64,000 bases of DNA, taken from NCBI GenBank assembly GCA_963995525.1, contig OZ023205.1, positions 52,639,687 to 52,703,686 on the forward strand. Direction: 5' to 3'. Shown here in pieces: positions 1 to 12,345 of this stretch (within the stretch, counting starts at the first letter, position 1; each line of letters opens with the position of its first letter). The DNA is from Escarpia spicata. Lineage: Eukaryota; Annelida; Polychaeta; Sabellida; Siboglinidae. The translations under genes were made by a program, and so were the position numbers. The notes under the pieces are model-generated. The model made no database searches. It was given only the letters and a program-made list of their open reading frames with translations, and was not told the DNA's origin.

Positions 1-325
1 GAGAATATTTCAGTCACCGTCGCTTCGCTGACGACAAACACATATACGCTAATATACTGCAAGAACTACACAAATTGCCGCAGGAGCTAGCTGGTGAAAG
101 TGAAAAACAAGGTCCAAAAGTGATGCTAGAAAATGACACGCCAATATATATCAACACAACGCAGAAAGAAAACGTTGAAAGCTACATCTATCTGGGACAG
201 CGATACAGTATCAGAATCAAAAACCAAGACGATTCATCGCTGGCTGGACAGCATTCGCCAAACACCGCGACATCATCAAGGGTAACTTTGGAACCTGCTC
301 GAAGAGACTGCAGACATTTTGAATA
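1..325 (+). pseudogene. Non-LTR retrotransposon scrap (RTE-type, region after the RT domain)
   Basis: Reading the + strand in two alternating frames gives a stretch with a YIYLGQRYS motif (around 190-210) and then, after a frame change, WTAFAKHRDIIKG (around 240-285). The YxYLGQ box followed by a W-A-F/G-K segment is typical of the region just after the reverse transcriptase fingers/palm in RTE-like and related LINEs. It starts at or beyond the left window edge and ends in a stop near 323, so it is a broken fragment. The 83-residue ORF at 75-326 is the open part of this relic and not a host gene. The family is inferred from motif style only. Confidence 0.6.
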
Positions 326-700
326 GTTTTTAAGTTACTTACGTTTGAAAACCTCAGCGCTTAACATGCACCAGGACTACCTGTCATTGGTCACGTCCGC
401 ACGCTTACAAGTATCGCCCTCTTTCGCATTTCATATTTAATATTATTTCCCTACATATGGAGCTATGTGTCATTTTGTCATTTAGCGTCGAAATTATCGC
501 TCGTTGAGTTAGTGTGTTATCTATATCATAAAACCGTTCGTTTTCTGTTTGTTTGTGCACACGCATCTCCGTTAGTTTTGCATGTATCGGGCTGAAATGT
601 GTTGTTGGATACGTCAGTTAGACGGGTGCGCGATTGAGAACGACATTTCTGGCAAAAGGTTGTCCCAACAACTAGGCCAGTGACCAGTTACCATTTATTA
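326..700. other. Non-coding, no recognised feature
   Basis: This is AT-rich unique-looking sequence with no supported ORF. A short segment (about 545-575) resembles 800-835, which hints that it belongs to the same repeat as the Helitron-like block that follows. Confidence 0.5.
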
Positions 701-1110
701 ATGTGGATAGGCTGGAAACATTTGAGATAGGTTTGGAGTATCTGGTACATATGACTGCCTTTTTCCCCGGGCAACGCCGGTTAGCTCAGCTAGTTTTCTG
801 TCGGTGTCTCTTTGTCTGTGGACGCACATCTCCGTTCTGAAATATTGTATATTATCTACCATTACGGTGGTTCATAGGTTGAGTTATTTTCGAAATTCGT
901 CCGGGGTTGGGGGTCTCGGAGGTCACAATGTTAAAATGGCATTTATCACTGTCAGGTTTGCATGAAATGATGTGTGTCATCTAGCGGGTCCATTGGGTGG
1001 TTCGTAGATTTATATTTTTCGAAATTCGTCCAGGAGCGGTTTAGGTCTCGATGGGACAAATACGTCTGACTGCCCTTTTCCCCGGGCAACGCCTGGAAAC
1101 TCGGTAGTTG
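700..1110 (+). mobile_element. Helitron-like 3' end and duplicated subterminal blocks
   Basis: At 765-780 a CCGG-GCAACG-CCGG hairpin is followed ten bases later by CTAG (790-793) and then T. A short GC hairpin upstream of a terminal CTRR, with insertion next to T, is the hallmark of Helitron 3' ends. A second, damaged copy of the hairpin region is at 1069-1100, where CTAG has become GTAG. Between them a block of about 60 bp containing TTTTCGAAATTCGTCC is duplicated (about 865-920 and 998-1055). No Rep/helicase coding sequence is visible, so this would be a non-autonomous remnant. The 5' end (expected TC) was not located. Confidence 0.45.
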
Positions 1111-1699
1111 GGTATATTTCGCTTGTAGAATGCAACATAGACGGTCCATGTCCACATGTACATTGGTAAATGTTGTAACTGTTTCTTGCGGCCCTGGCTG
1201 TTCGAGGTAGAAGCGCAGCCTGTTCGCTGTCAGACTCGGTATCCGGCACCGTGCTATTGGTGGCGTCGGCGCGGCCTAAGGGCGGCTGAACGCGGATAAT
1301 TACATATCAGCAACCAGTAGTATAAGATGTTATTCTCTATGTCATTAAACAGAGCTTGTCGGCTTGTCATTTTAAACTCGGAAAGCCAGAATAAATATGT
1401 TGAATGTTTATTGCTTGGCAAAGTACGTTTAATAAACCCGAGAACAGTGTTCGCAAGTTGATCGTTGCGTCATCGAAATGCTTAACTTGTAAACATTCAA
1501 ATTGTGAACATCTGCTATTTCGGAGGCCAACGAAGCTAACCACAATGGCCCGTTTGTAAGATATGATAAGACAAGATAAGATAATATAAGATAAGATATT
1601 CTTAATTGTCTCAGCTGAGAAATGAATCTTGGGTAAAACAGACACGACTGCATTATACAAATAACATACAATAAAACAGCAGCTAAAATCAACACATAA

Positions 1700-2815
1700 A
1701 TATCATATTACATTGCATGCACATCACGTATTGTATTACATTGTGTGCACATCACTTATTATATTACATTGCGTGCACATCACTGATTATGTTACATTGT
1801 GTGCACATCACTTATTATATTACATTGCGTGCATATCACTTACTATTTGACATTGTGTGCACATCACTTATTATTTGACATTGTGTGCACAACACTTATT
1901 ATATTACATTGCGTGCATATCACTTATTTTATTACATTGCATGTATACCACTTATTATATTACATTGCGTGCACATCACTTATTATATTACATTGCGTGC
2001 ACATCACTTATTATATTACATTGCGTGCTTATCACTTAGTATATTACATTGTTTGCACATCACTTATTATATTACATTGCATGTACATCACTTATTATAT
2101 TACATTGCGTGCACATCACTTATTATATTACATTGCATGTATATCACTTATTATATTACATTGCGTGAACATCACTTATTATATTACATTGCGTGCTTAT
2201 CACTTATTATATTACATTGTTTGCACATCACTTATTATATTACATTGCATGTACATCACTTATTATATTACATTGCGTGCACATCACTTATTATATTACA
2301 TTGCGTGCATATTACGTATTATTTGACATTGCGTTCACGTCACTTATTATATTACATTGCGTGCACATCATTATTATATTACATTGCGTGCACGTCACTT
2401 ATTGTATTACTTTGCGTGCACATCACTTATTATACTACACTGCGTGCACGTCACTTATTGTATTACATTGCGTGCACGTCACTTATTATATTACATTGCG
2501 TGCACGTCACTTATTACATTACATTGCGTGAACGTCACTTATTATATTACATTGCGTGCACATCAATTATTATATGACATTGCGTGCACGTCACTTATTA
2601 TATTACTTTGCGTGCACATCACTTATTATACTACACTGCGTGCACGTAACTTATAGTATTACATTGCGTGCACGTCACTTATTATATTACATTGCGTGCA
2701 CGCCACGTATTGTATTACATTGCGTGCACGTCACTTATTATATTACATTGCGTGCACATCACTTATTATATTACATTGCGTGCACGTCACTTATTATATT
2801 ACATTGCGTGCAAAA
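1700..2815. repeat. 28-bp minisatellite, about 40 copies
   Basis: A 28-bp unit (core CACTTATTATATTACATTGC, followed by a GTGCACAT-type linker) is repeated about 40 times with point variants such as GCATGTA, GCGTGCT and GCGTGCACGT. Copies at the right end favour the linker GCACGTCA and those at the left GCACATCA, so subtypes are segregated along the array. Because 28 is not a multiple of 3, all three forward frames are read in turn and remain open, which produces several artificial long ORFs. These are not genes. Confidence 0.95.
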
Positions 2816-3736
2816 TCTAGTATTGTTTTGGGTTTCAAAGATTATCAGAGAGCCGATGTAGGGTAGACTAGATGGTAGGTGTTATCGTGGTTTATGTTAC
2901 TATAAAAGAATCCTTTGATGTTTATATATGTAATAACATTCATTAAATTTCCAGTGTTCCTTGTTGCGTTGATAGCATTTTCCGTCCGCATTCTCAAGCG
3001 GAACCCTACTAGACCTGAGCCATCTAGTTACGGAGACTTCGCCAGTAGTACTTTAAGCCATCTTACTCTCGCCGATCTGTGACAGAAGGTCAACATGTGA
3101 GTTAGGACAGGTCCATCAAAAAACTTTGGAGGAGCCTCGGCTTGGTCGGGAACATCAAGACAAGACAGCAGGTCCGCCTTTGTACCAAACCTCACTTCCC
3201 CAAATTGTGATAGAGAGGGCGGGGTAGTTGGTTCTCGTGCGCAAAAACCACAACGAGGTCGCCATCACGGACTTAGTTTGCAACGTGCAACTTGCCAAAC
3301 AGTGAAGCGTCTGACTTGGTGTTCGACAGGTGCGTGTCTTTCTTCTTCTCCAGCTTCCGTTTTCTTAGCGTGAGAAAGCCGTTTCTCTTGATCGTGTGCT
3401 GAATGGTGTGCTCCTTTCGTGTAAGACATTCAACCGGAATGCCTCGTATTGTGCCTGGTCCACAGTCTCTACCATTTCCCTACCATTGCCATTTGACCTT
3501 GACATTTCCAGGTTACATATATGTAACCTTGACATTCACGGTCAAGAACACAACATCAGATTTGGATCCGGCATGCATGCGTACAAAACAGCGATGGTAT
3601 TAACAAATATGAGGTTCATTGTCGTTATTATTATATAAACAATAACAGGGATGTTTTTTGAAAATAATTGACCTTGACATTCAAAGTCATATATATACAT
3701 ACACACACATGCACACATACATGCAAACATACATAA
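2816..3736. other. Non-coding, no recognised feature
   Basis: Between the minisatellite and the antisense LINE scrap I see no supportable gene. A short direct repeat of ACCTTGACATT is scattered at 3497-3540 and again near 3670. The ORFs here are short and lack any family resemblance. Confidence 0.5.
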
Positions 3737-4170
3737 TTATATACACACATACGGCAAGTAACGATTCGGCCAAACATTGACCTTAACAAACCAGACTAAA
3801 TGGCAAGAGTGAGTGTTTAAACTTGTTAAGCTTGCACCGATGGGTGCGGTAACGTTTGCCAGATGGCAGGAGTTTAAATTCATAATGTAAAACATGTCTA
3901 GTATCGGAAATGACCTTGACTGTCTTCTCAATGTCTGCTCAAAAGTCTCCTGAAGGGACATCATGGGAGATGTGGAACCTGTGATTTCCACGGCAATTTT
4001 TATCAAGCGAGACAGCTGTGTTTTCAACTGAACAGACAGATTGACAAACCAAGCTGTAATCCCATTATAACGCAGTGCACTTTCAATGATGGAGCGATAA
4101 AGGAGAACCTGATTAATACCAAAGCCTCCCTGTCTGCAGAGAAAATACAACCGCTCATGTACTTTGAAGC
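3737..4170 (-). pseudogene. Antisense LINE scrap, C-terminal part of a reverse transcriptase ORF
   Basis: The - strand reads a 137-residue open stretch with YRSIIESALRYNG, then TAWF, then LSRLIKIAVEITGS. This order (a 'fill in the blank' IIESAL...Y...W, followed by L-x-R-L-I-K-A) is characteristic of the C-terminal region after the RT domain in LINE ORF2 proteins common in aquatic animals. The start codon is only where the open frame happens to begin. There is no RT active site in the fragment, so it is a truncated relic. The exact clade is uncertain. Confidence 0.6.
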
Positions 4171-4545
4171 ACGCACTGTGAACATGTACATATCAGCTAA
4201 GTTTAAGGTAATTATACTGATTGACCTGGGTGATTTTGTTCACCATGGATAACAACTGGCAAGTGATCAGCAACATTAGATTTAGCATAAAAAACACCTA
4301 TTGGGTCTTATTGACATTGAGTTTGGCGTGGTGGTCGTCGCACCTGTGTACAAAATGTTCAATTTGTGTTCTTGTTCGACACTCTTTGGTAATATGGTTA
4401 TTTGCTAGTTAGAGACTGCACGAGGTGTGCACCGACCAATTTGCTAATTAATCCAATTTACCAATCAAAGTAGCCAACTCCATCGTGCACGTCGGACAAC
4501 GCGGAAGTACAGGGACGCGCAATCAACTTTCGAATCATCAATCAA

Positions 4546-5212
<667 letters not shown>

Positions 5213-5344
5213 GCGCGCGCGAATGCGTATGAGTTCGGGTGCGTGTGACGACTGTGTTGTCACGGTTGTCACGGTCATACAATGTTGTCACGGTTAAATC
5301 GCCAGTCTATCGATCGAGTGGAACTGAGTTCAAGTACACAGATT

Positions 5345-5785
5345 CTACGGCGGCGGCGACCAACACCATTATCACAACCATGTAACCACTACAGCCTACT
5401 ACCACAATCATCACACCCACCAAGTTTTCCACAAGCACAACACAACCACCACAACCATAATAATCCACAATAACCACCTCTACAATCCCCACAGCCACCA
5501 CAACCACCGCAACCGCCGCAACCGCCACAACCGCCACAACCGCCACAACCGCCACAACGACGACAGCCACCACATCCACCACAACCACGACAACCACCAC
5601 AAACACGACAACCACCACAACCACCACAACCACCACAACCACCACAACCGCCACAACCGCCACAACCGCCACAACCGCCACAACCGCCACAACCGCCACA
5701 ACCACCACAACCACCACAACCACCACAACCACCACAACCACCACATCCACCACAACCACCACAACCACCACCACAATCACCATAA
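5345..5785. repeat. CCA/CAA-type trinucleotide-based array (9-bp period)
   Basis: The + strand is almost purine/C-only and is dominated by CCACAACCA and CCGCCACAA nonamers (purest at 5490-5775). The reverse strand translates as poly-Val, Cys-Gly or Trp-Leu strings in the three frames, none of which is a believable protein. Imperfect at the left end, more regular to the right. Confidence 0.93.
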
Positions 5786-6539
5786 GATGTGTGACGCAAA
5801 CAAAATGGGTTTCTAACGTTTCTATTACCGGTTTGCGAGAGCGTCGTCGTTATTGTCAGGTGTATGTAACAATGTAAACCTTTGTCCAGGCTCTAATACA
5901 ATGTCGTGAAGAAAACTCCATATATGTAGTTTTATTTAAGAAATGAAACACCACCGTGCGTGCTTTTCAGCTACCGGTGCGTCACGCAAAGGGTTTAGTT
6001 CACATTTAATCACTTGGTGTCACCACCATATTACAATTACAGCTGCCTCCAAGGCTGATTTTAGCTCATCGCCAATCCGGTTCATCTCTGCAATATGCGA
6101 TTATTTAAAAATAAAGTCCGGAAATTCTTTTATGTTTCAAAATTGCCGAACCAGTTGATTTAGGGTATTACATCCGTTAACCTGTCAAAATAATTTGCCG
6201 TGCCGAAATTGAGTCTTCCGCCCACCGAATTGGGTGATCCACACACGTAAATAAATCACGTTAGCAGTCTATAGACGAACGATTGATTATGTAATTACCA
6301 TTGCATAGGTTGATCATACAGAACGTGCATAATCATATCGCGTATGCATGTGAGGATTCGATTTATGAGTATAACTTGAACTGATTCTGGATCCAGAATT
6401 AAATACGTTAACAGTTCGTCCGTTGATATTCCCAACACTGCGTAGAAAAAGGTGCACACACGATCTACGATGTCGTAGTGGATAATTTGTAGGCTTGTTT
6501 TTTCCACAAAATTAATTTAAAATGAGACAAGTGATAAAC
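5786..6539. other. Non-coding, no recognised feature
   Basis: No gene, RNA or obvious repeat can be supported here. The sequence is AT-rich, and the short ORFs (for example at 5943-6158) have no recognisable motif. Confidence 0.5.
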
Positions 6540-6699
6540 TCGAATTGGAGAGGCACGTATCCGTATTTTGACAGATATGGAGTTGAAGGGAGACCGGGTG
6601 GAAGGGAGACCGAGCGAGAGCACTGGCAGGAGGGTATGAGGTGCTACATGCAGGATGATATGGAAGGAGCAATGATATAGGCATCATGGTAACGGAGGA

Positions 6700-7062
6700 G
6701 ATCAGTAGAGATGTGGTGAGAGTGGAGAGATGGCAAGGGAGGATCATTGTTGCATGAGTGATGGTGATGAAGCAGCTGGTGTGCATTACGTCAGTTTATG
6801 GATTTCAAACAGGAAGGGAAAGTCAGAGAAAGGAGTCAGAGAAAGGGGCCTTCAGGGAAGTGCAAGAGAGAATGATGGGAGCGGTGGAAGCGCATGTGAT
6901 GATGTGCGTAGCTGTTGATTTTAATGCAAACGTGGGTACAGCGGAGACAGGAGTAGTGGATTCGGGCTGGGGATTTGGATGGGATACAAGGAACCGAGAA
7001 GGCCGGGAGTTAGTAGAATTGTTGATACGAAATGGACTGGTGGTGGCGGGTTCATTTTTTTA
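6700..7062 (+). pseudogene. RTE-like LINE, endonuclease domain relic
   Basis: Frames around 6700-7062 encode VVRVERWQGRIIV, then a stop, then CITSVYGFQTG, an E/K-rich stretch and CVAVDFNANVGTAE. The last corresponds to the GDFNAHVG box of apurinic-type endonucleases, with the Gly of GDFN replaced by Val. An in-frame TGA near 6755 and a shifted frame at the end (poly-T at 7051-7061) break it. In an intact element this domain would nick the target DNA. Confidence 0.7.
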
Positions 7063-7601
7063 AAGAGGGAAAGCCACAAAGTATCTTATTTATAACAGTG
7101 GCCACCTTAAGTCAAAGCTGGACCTGCCTATAGTGAGGAAACAGCAAATGTGACGAGTGAAGGACTGTAAGGTCATCCCTGGTGAACACGTGACTACGCA
7201 ACACAAGCCCCTCGTTTTCATTGTGCGTACACGTAAGAAGAGGAGGCTAAAAGTGTGGGGTGAAAGACCATTAAGTGGTGGAAATGTCACGGGGACACAG
7301 CAAGAGCATATAGAGGCAGAGTGACATCAGAGGGTGAGAAATTGCGGCCAACAATAGGAACTGCAGAAGAAGAGTGGAAGCACTTTAAGGATGCTTTCAT
7401 TGGATCAGCAGAGGAGCTATGTGGCAGAACATCTGGCAAGGGAGGACTCAACAAAATCAAACATGGTGAACCGAAGAAGTAGCGAAAGCATTTGGAGAAA
7501 AGAGAGAGGTGTGGAAAGAAATAGAAGGGATCGAGGGGAGTGGAGGACAACTGGGCATTGCCATACAGCGGCTAGGTTAGCTGTGGATAAAGCAGAGAGA
7601 A

Positions 7602-9392
7602 ATGGAAGAGGAGCTATACAGAAAGCTAGATGAGGACATTGGAAAGAAGATGATCTATAAGATGGCTGGAGAGAGGGATGAGGACAGCAAGGATGTAAAA
7701 ACTGCAACAGTGATTAAGAACAAGAATGGAAAGCTAGTTACGGGCAGACAAAATGTGCTACAGGTCTGGGAAGAGTATTTCAATACTCTGCTGAACCAAC
7801 AAGAAAGCAAAGAACTGGATCTGCCAAGTGCAGTAGAGGGAGAAGTATATGTGAAAGGAATTGTGGATGAAGACGTAGAGAGAGCAATAAATAAGTTGAA
7901 GAAAGGACGAGCGACTGGTATTGATGAAGTACGAGTGGAAATGCTGGTGTTGGCCGAACACGTGGGAATCTGGTGGATAAAAAGATTGTTGAATACCTGC
8001 ATGAGAGAGGGAAAGATCACAGAGGAGTGGAGAACAGGAATAATAGTTCCGATATGGAAAAGAAAGTGAGACGTGCATAACCCAGGGAAATACAGAGGCA
8101 TCACGTTGCTGAGCCACATGCTGAAGATTTTGGGGAGAATCCTGGATGGAAGGATAAGAACAATAGTGGAAGGAGAAATCGGAGAAGAACAACAGGGCGT
8201 CAGAAGAGGACGAGGTACAGCTGATTGAATGTTTGCGCTGAGACAGCTGATCGAAAAGAAGTTGGAGGGACAGGATAGTATGGCTGTGGGTTTTACAGTC
8301 CTGGAGAAAGCTTATGTATGACACGGTACCGAGAAAGATGGCAATGCCGACACTGAGGTGACTGGGGGTCCCAGAGGCAGAGGTCAGGATGGTGGAAGGG
8401 ACATATGGAGAAACGAAGGGCAGAGTGGTGTGTGGACCTGGAATCTCAGAAGAATTCAAAGTGAACGTTGGCTTGAGACAGGCGAGTGCCCTGAGCCCAC
8501 TACTAAGGACTGATAAATAGAAAGACCAGTACGAAAGATATTCTCCAGTAACTACTGTATGCAGACGATCTAGCGGTGGTAGCGGACGGGGAAGCGGATT
8601 TACAGGAACAATTGATAGAGTGGGAGGATATCTTCAGCAAAGACGGACTGAAAGTGAATCTGGAGAAGACAGAGGTGCTGTGGGTTGGGCAACAAAACAA
8701 AGAACTGGAAATACACCTGGAGGGGAAGAAGCTAAAACAAACATATAGTTTTGTATACCTGGGTAGAGCGGTATGTGGGGACGGCTCCTCAGAAACAGAA
8801 ATTCGCACGAGAATACAAGCAGGGGCAAATGCATGGAGGAAAGTAGAAAGTGTCATGGGAGACAGCCACATATCGCAAAAAACTCACGGGAAAGGTACTA
8901 TGCGCATGTGTGACACCAGCCTGCCTCTATGGCCTAGAGACTATAGCAATGACAGAGAAACAAGAGGAGAGGGTACAAGTGTGCGAAAACAACTGGGTCA
9001 GGAGAATTTCAAGGGTAAAAAGAATAGATAAGCGAAGAGTGGAAGAGCTGAGGGAGGAATTAGGTGTGAAAGAAAGTTTCAAGAAGAAGTTGGTGAGAAG
9101 TCGGTTGAACTGGGCAGGACATGTGGAGAGAATGGGAGAAGAACGGATGGCAAAGAAAGCAGATGCCCGGAGAGTGGAGGGGAAGAGAAGACGAGGGCAA
9201 CCGAGACTGAGGTGGGAGGATTGCGTGACGAGAGACCTGGAGGGATGGAAAGGGGAATGGAGAAAAAGAGCAAAAGATCGAGGAGAATGGAGAAGGGTGG
9301 TAGAGAAAGTAGTGCAAGCGCAACGAGGAGGAAGAGAGAAAGAAGAGAAAGGAAAGAACATGTCGACGTATCCAAACCAGCATCACCCCTGA
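7602..9392 (+). pseudogene. RTE-like LINE, reverse transcriptase and C-terminal relic
   Basis: The longest open piece (7602-8069, 155 residues) covers the region before and at the start of the RT domain and ends in a premature stop right after PIWKRK. Further stops follow after GRGTAD (near 8226) and after VLEKAY (near 8318, where the LDLEKAYD active-site box would be). Open frame returns at 8576-9031, and a +1 shift leads into 8850-9392, which holds the conserved GHVERM and LRWEDC motifs. The breaks show that it cannot make a working enzyme. Open reading frames on the opposite strand here are shadows. Confidence 0.8.
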
Positions 9393-9430
9393 AGACGGGG
9401 AAAGACGATGAGAACAACAAAACATAGTTA

Positions 9431-10959
9431 GTCGTCAGGAAATATTTACACTTTTTTCCGTGATTTTGGATTAATACAGGTTCGCAAAGAAATTATGTAT
9501 GTTCCTTGTCATGTAGTAAGAATCTCTAGGGTATGCCTGTTAAAATCTGTATGATATATGATACGCCTTGGTGAACTACAAGTATCCAACATAGGCGTAT
9601 TGTATATGTAATGAAACGATAAAGAAAAAAAAACTTGTATTTTGGTGTATGACTTACAGCTACATGTGTATTTTATTTAATAATGTTCACCACAGTGACG
9701 TGTTTGTTTATTGTAAAACCCTACTTTTAAAAGGCATTTACTAACGTAAGGAGTCTTTGCTCAATGTGCAAGCTACAGATCGGAGAATGTGCATTTTGCG
9801 TCCACCCAAGTGGCTAGTAGAGGTAATGCAACCTCCCTGACATGACGCCATTGCGGCAAAGCATTGTCTCGTGTATGCAACATTTGTGTATTTGAAACGA
9901 ACGTGTCACACTTGACATAATATCATCACACATGCTTCTAACAAAGACACGTCCTGCCAATTCGTAAATAAATTCTACTAAAAAGAAGCTTGATGCATGG
10001 GCGGTTTGAGTGAATTTCCATTCGGGGGAGAGTAAAGAAAAATAAAAGAGCTCTTTTACAGGTCACAGGGAATATAACCACCAAAACGCTCATCCTACAA
10101 AATGGTGTTGGAGGCCATTTAGCCGCAAATACAGTGCACGCAAGGATGATCGAGGGGCTTGGAGGCAACGCCGCCGGGTCTACACGTGAAAATGCCCTGT
10201 TGAATCCAGAATAAGGAGTTGTAATTTAAAAAAAATTAAGGTATCGCTATCTGGCGAATGCAAGTTGAAATGAGAGAACCAATTACGCGCAACCTGCTTT
10301 GAAGCGAATTGTATTGAAGATTTTTTTGATAGCGTGTCAAAAGCAGAAAAAGTGGCAACGTGCAAAGAAAATACATGATTTATCAAGCGAAACTGACGTT
10401 GTCGTGAATTAGATTAGCCTGTGGCTGTGAGTGCAGTGTGAAAAGCAGACGACCTGTTATAGGTTGTGACAGGTGTGCCATTCGGTATTCATAAACCTGC
10501 TCGTATCGGGTGTACTTATCTGTCATAACGCCACCGCGCAATAAGCACACAACCAACCAACAGACACGTACGCAACGCAGACGACCTATGAATAGACGAC
10601 ACACAAGACAAACGTATCACTCTGAGCGCGACACACACGCACTACGAAAACACCAACATTCTGCGGGAATTCAGGTCAAACGACGACAAGTCTTGTTAAG
10701 AATCTGCCCAGCTTTTCCGTGGCACCAAAGGCGCCAATCTCTTCTCAGAGCATCGGTTAAACCGCCACTTCTGCGGGGTTTAAGAACAAAGTTCGTCTCA
10801 GACGCTACAGTGGAGTACGACAGACTTAATTACGGACAAAGCTGAGGCTAACACGCCTTTTGGCAACGATACAAAAAGTATATAATGCAACGCCTGTGGA
10901 GTTTGTCTACGTTGCCTGGAGCTGCCGCGTGCCAGCGTATAGCGGCTAGTGCGTGACCA
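9431..10959. other. Non-coding, no recognised feature
   Basis: I find no gene. A poly-A run at 9623-9633 lies about 200 bp after the RTE-like element. Small open frames at 10383-10845 on both strands overlap one another and have no recognisable motif. Confidence 0.45.
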
Positions 10960-11009
10960 TAGCGCGGGGACCGCTATTATATATATTACCGGACTACAAG
11001 CGTCGGTGA
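10960..11009 (+). promoter_or_regulatory. Possible TATA-type core promoter
   Basis: A TATTATATATATTA box (10975-10988) sits in otherwise GC-rich sequence (10900-11250 is clearly richer in G and C than its surroundings). About 270 bases downstream there is a strong consensus splice donor (ACAG then GTGAGT at 11248). This arrangement fits a promoter followed by a non-coding first exon. No transcript evidence is available. Confidence 0.3.
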
Positions 11010-11247
11010 GGAGCCCGGTTAAACATACGCCGCGTGTAGGCTGGCCGGTGGTCGTTATTGGGGCCCGAGATCAGTGCTACGTCGAGTGACAGACTCGACC
11101 ACGCGAGCAGCTTGGGCGGTGTCGCCTAGTAGTCCTACGGCGAAGGTGGGGACGGCTGTGTCACAATACCAGACCGACCAGACCGACTGGACGTACTCTC
11201 ACCTCGGCGACACCAGCGACAGTTGCCGGTGTATCGCCAATTGACAG
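11010..11247 (+). other. Candidate non-coding first exon
   Basis: A GC-rich segment without a long ORF ends in a near-perfect splice donor, ACAG|GTGAGT. It lies 13.7 kb upstream of the first coding exon of the FGD-like gene, whose coding exon starts with untranslated bases after a splice acceptor at 24915-24916. That requires an upstream non-coding exon somewhere. This is a candidate for it, but the link is inference only, and other upstream exons would fit as well. Confidence 0.25.
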
Positions 11248-11259
11248 GTGAGTGGCTTA

Positions 11260-12345
11260 CGACACGCGTCTAAATCAAACGGCGGAGTTCGCGAAAGCTG
11301 GCGATAGGTCCTCGTAGGTTGTTTCAATCGGCATACGTACGTATGAACGAATCGGTGCTTGTTGGAGCGTAGCGAATGAACGGTGGGCGTTAGTGTAGGA
11401 CAGCGTGAGCGTACGTGCGTTATGACGATTTATTGGGTTTATTGACAGCGTCAAGTGGGCTAACGTCGTGCCAACATCGCCCGCGCTACATAAATATTAC
11501 TCTTCTGCCGTGAGCTGTTGGTTACGGAGGACTTTGATTTGTGCGTGGGGGAGGAGCGACATCGTCCCTCTTTAATTTACGTCCTGGCGTGGGAGTCCTG
11601 TTTAACATGCAGCAGGATACTAGAACAAAACATATCATTCACTGGGGATTTTTTGAGAACAGCATTTACCCTGGATAGATATAGGCAGCGGTAACCCTGT
11701 AAAACTAATGAACACCGCGGTGTCGTCTCAAAAGCGGTCTTTGTCAGTGGCAAGTAGTACATGTGTATTTTTGGTGCACTACTTAGGCTCGCAAAGTGAC
11801 ATTTGACCCGGGGCACTTAATTATTCAGTAAACGAACACCTTCGTCATATTCACGCCGTGCACGATACTTTACTATGGCACTTAGTCTAAGCGGTCCATT
11901 TGAATATAGCGTAGTGACTTGACGGTGACTAGTATCACTGAGCCTGTCTACTGTTACGTAAAATGTCATTATTGTAAAAAGCTATGCCATGTAAGTTTCG
12001 TCTGTCGCAGTGACTTTATGGTGCAGCATGTGTTATGATGAATACACGGCTGGCAATCTCAAGGAAGCAAGACGGCTGATTCCTCTACGTTTCCGTTAGG
12101 GCCCTCAAATACTTAGATAGGATCACGAATACTGGGAACTATATATAATGACAGTATGGGAAGTACACACCTTGTGATGTTGTTGTTGCTATAAGTTTCG
12201 GTATTTGAACTACTGTTTTTGCACTCACGCATACCTTTGTGAACTCACGTACGCTCTCACTCTCATTCCTTCACTGAAGTACTAAGTGAAGCCTTATCTC
12301 TCGTGCACTCAATCACCCACTCGCCCACGCTCACACATTTATTCA
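11260..12345. other. Non-coding, no recognised feature
   Basis: This stretch between the putative first exon and the tetranucleotide array has no supportable ORF or repeat. Confidence 0.45.

Larger units (their letters stand above)
6540..9430 (+). mobile_element. Decayed RTE-like LINE (APE endonuclease plus reverse transcriptase)
   Basis: A degenerate + strand LINE about 2.9 kb long. In order it shows: an AP-type endonuclease relic (SVYGFQTG near 6797, then VDFNANVG near 6915); the RT N-terminal part (KKGRATGIDEVRVEML near 7900); a PIWKRK then YRGITLL segment; the RT palm box LLYADDLAVVAD at about 8552-8587 with its catalytic aspartates intact; and a C-terminal GHVERM...GQPRLRWEDCV region (9118-9230). 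The GHxxRM plus GRPRxRWxD tail is typical of the RTE/BovB group. The 3' end carries a CCCCTGAAGACGGGG hairpin near 9385, and the element stops near 9425. There are several in-frame stops and frameshifts, so it is dead. The 5' end is truncated or unclear. Confidence 0.85.

Noticed and set aside
1799..2861. Long overlapping ORFs of 100-230 codons in the 28-bp minisatellite
   Set aside because: They exist only because the unit has no stop in any forward frame, and 28 bp rotates the frame each copy. No start context or domain.
5307..5799. Poly-Val, Cys-Gly and Trp-Leu ORFs on the - strand
   Set aside because: Three frames of the same CCA/CAA repeat. A keratin- or silk-like protein was considered, but all frames are open and none has a signal or flanking coding sequence.
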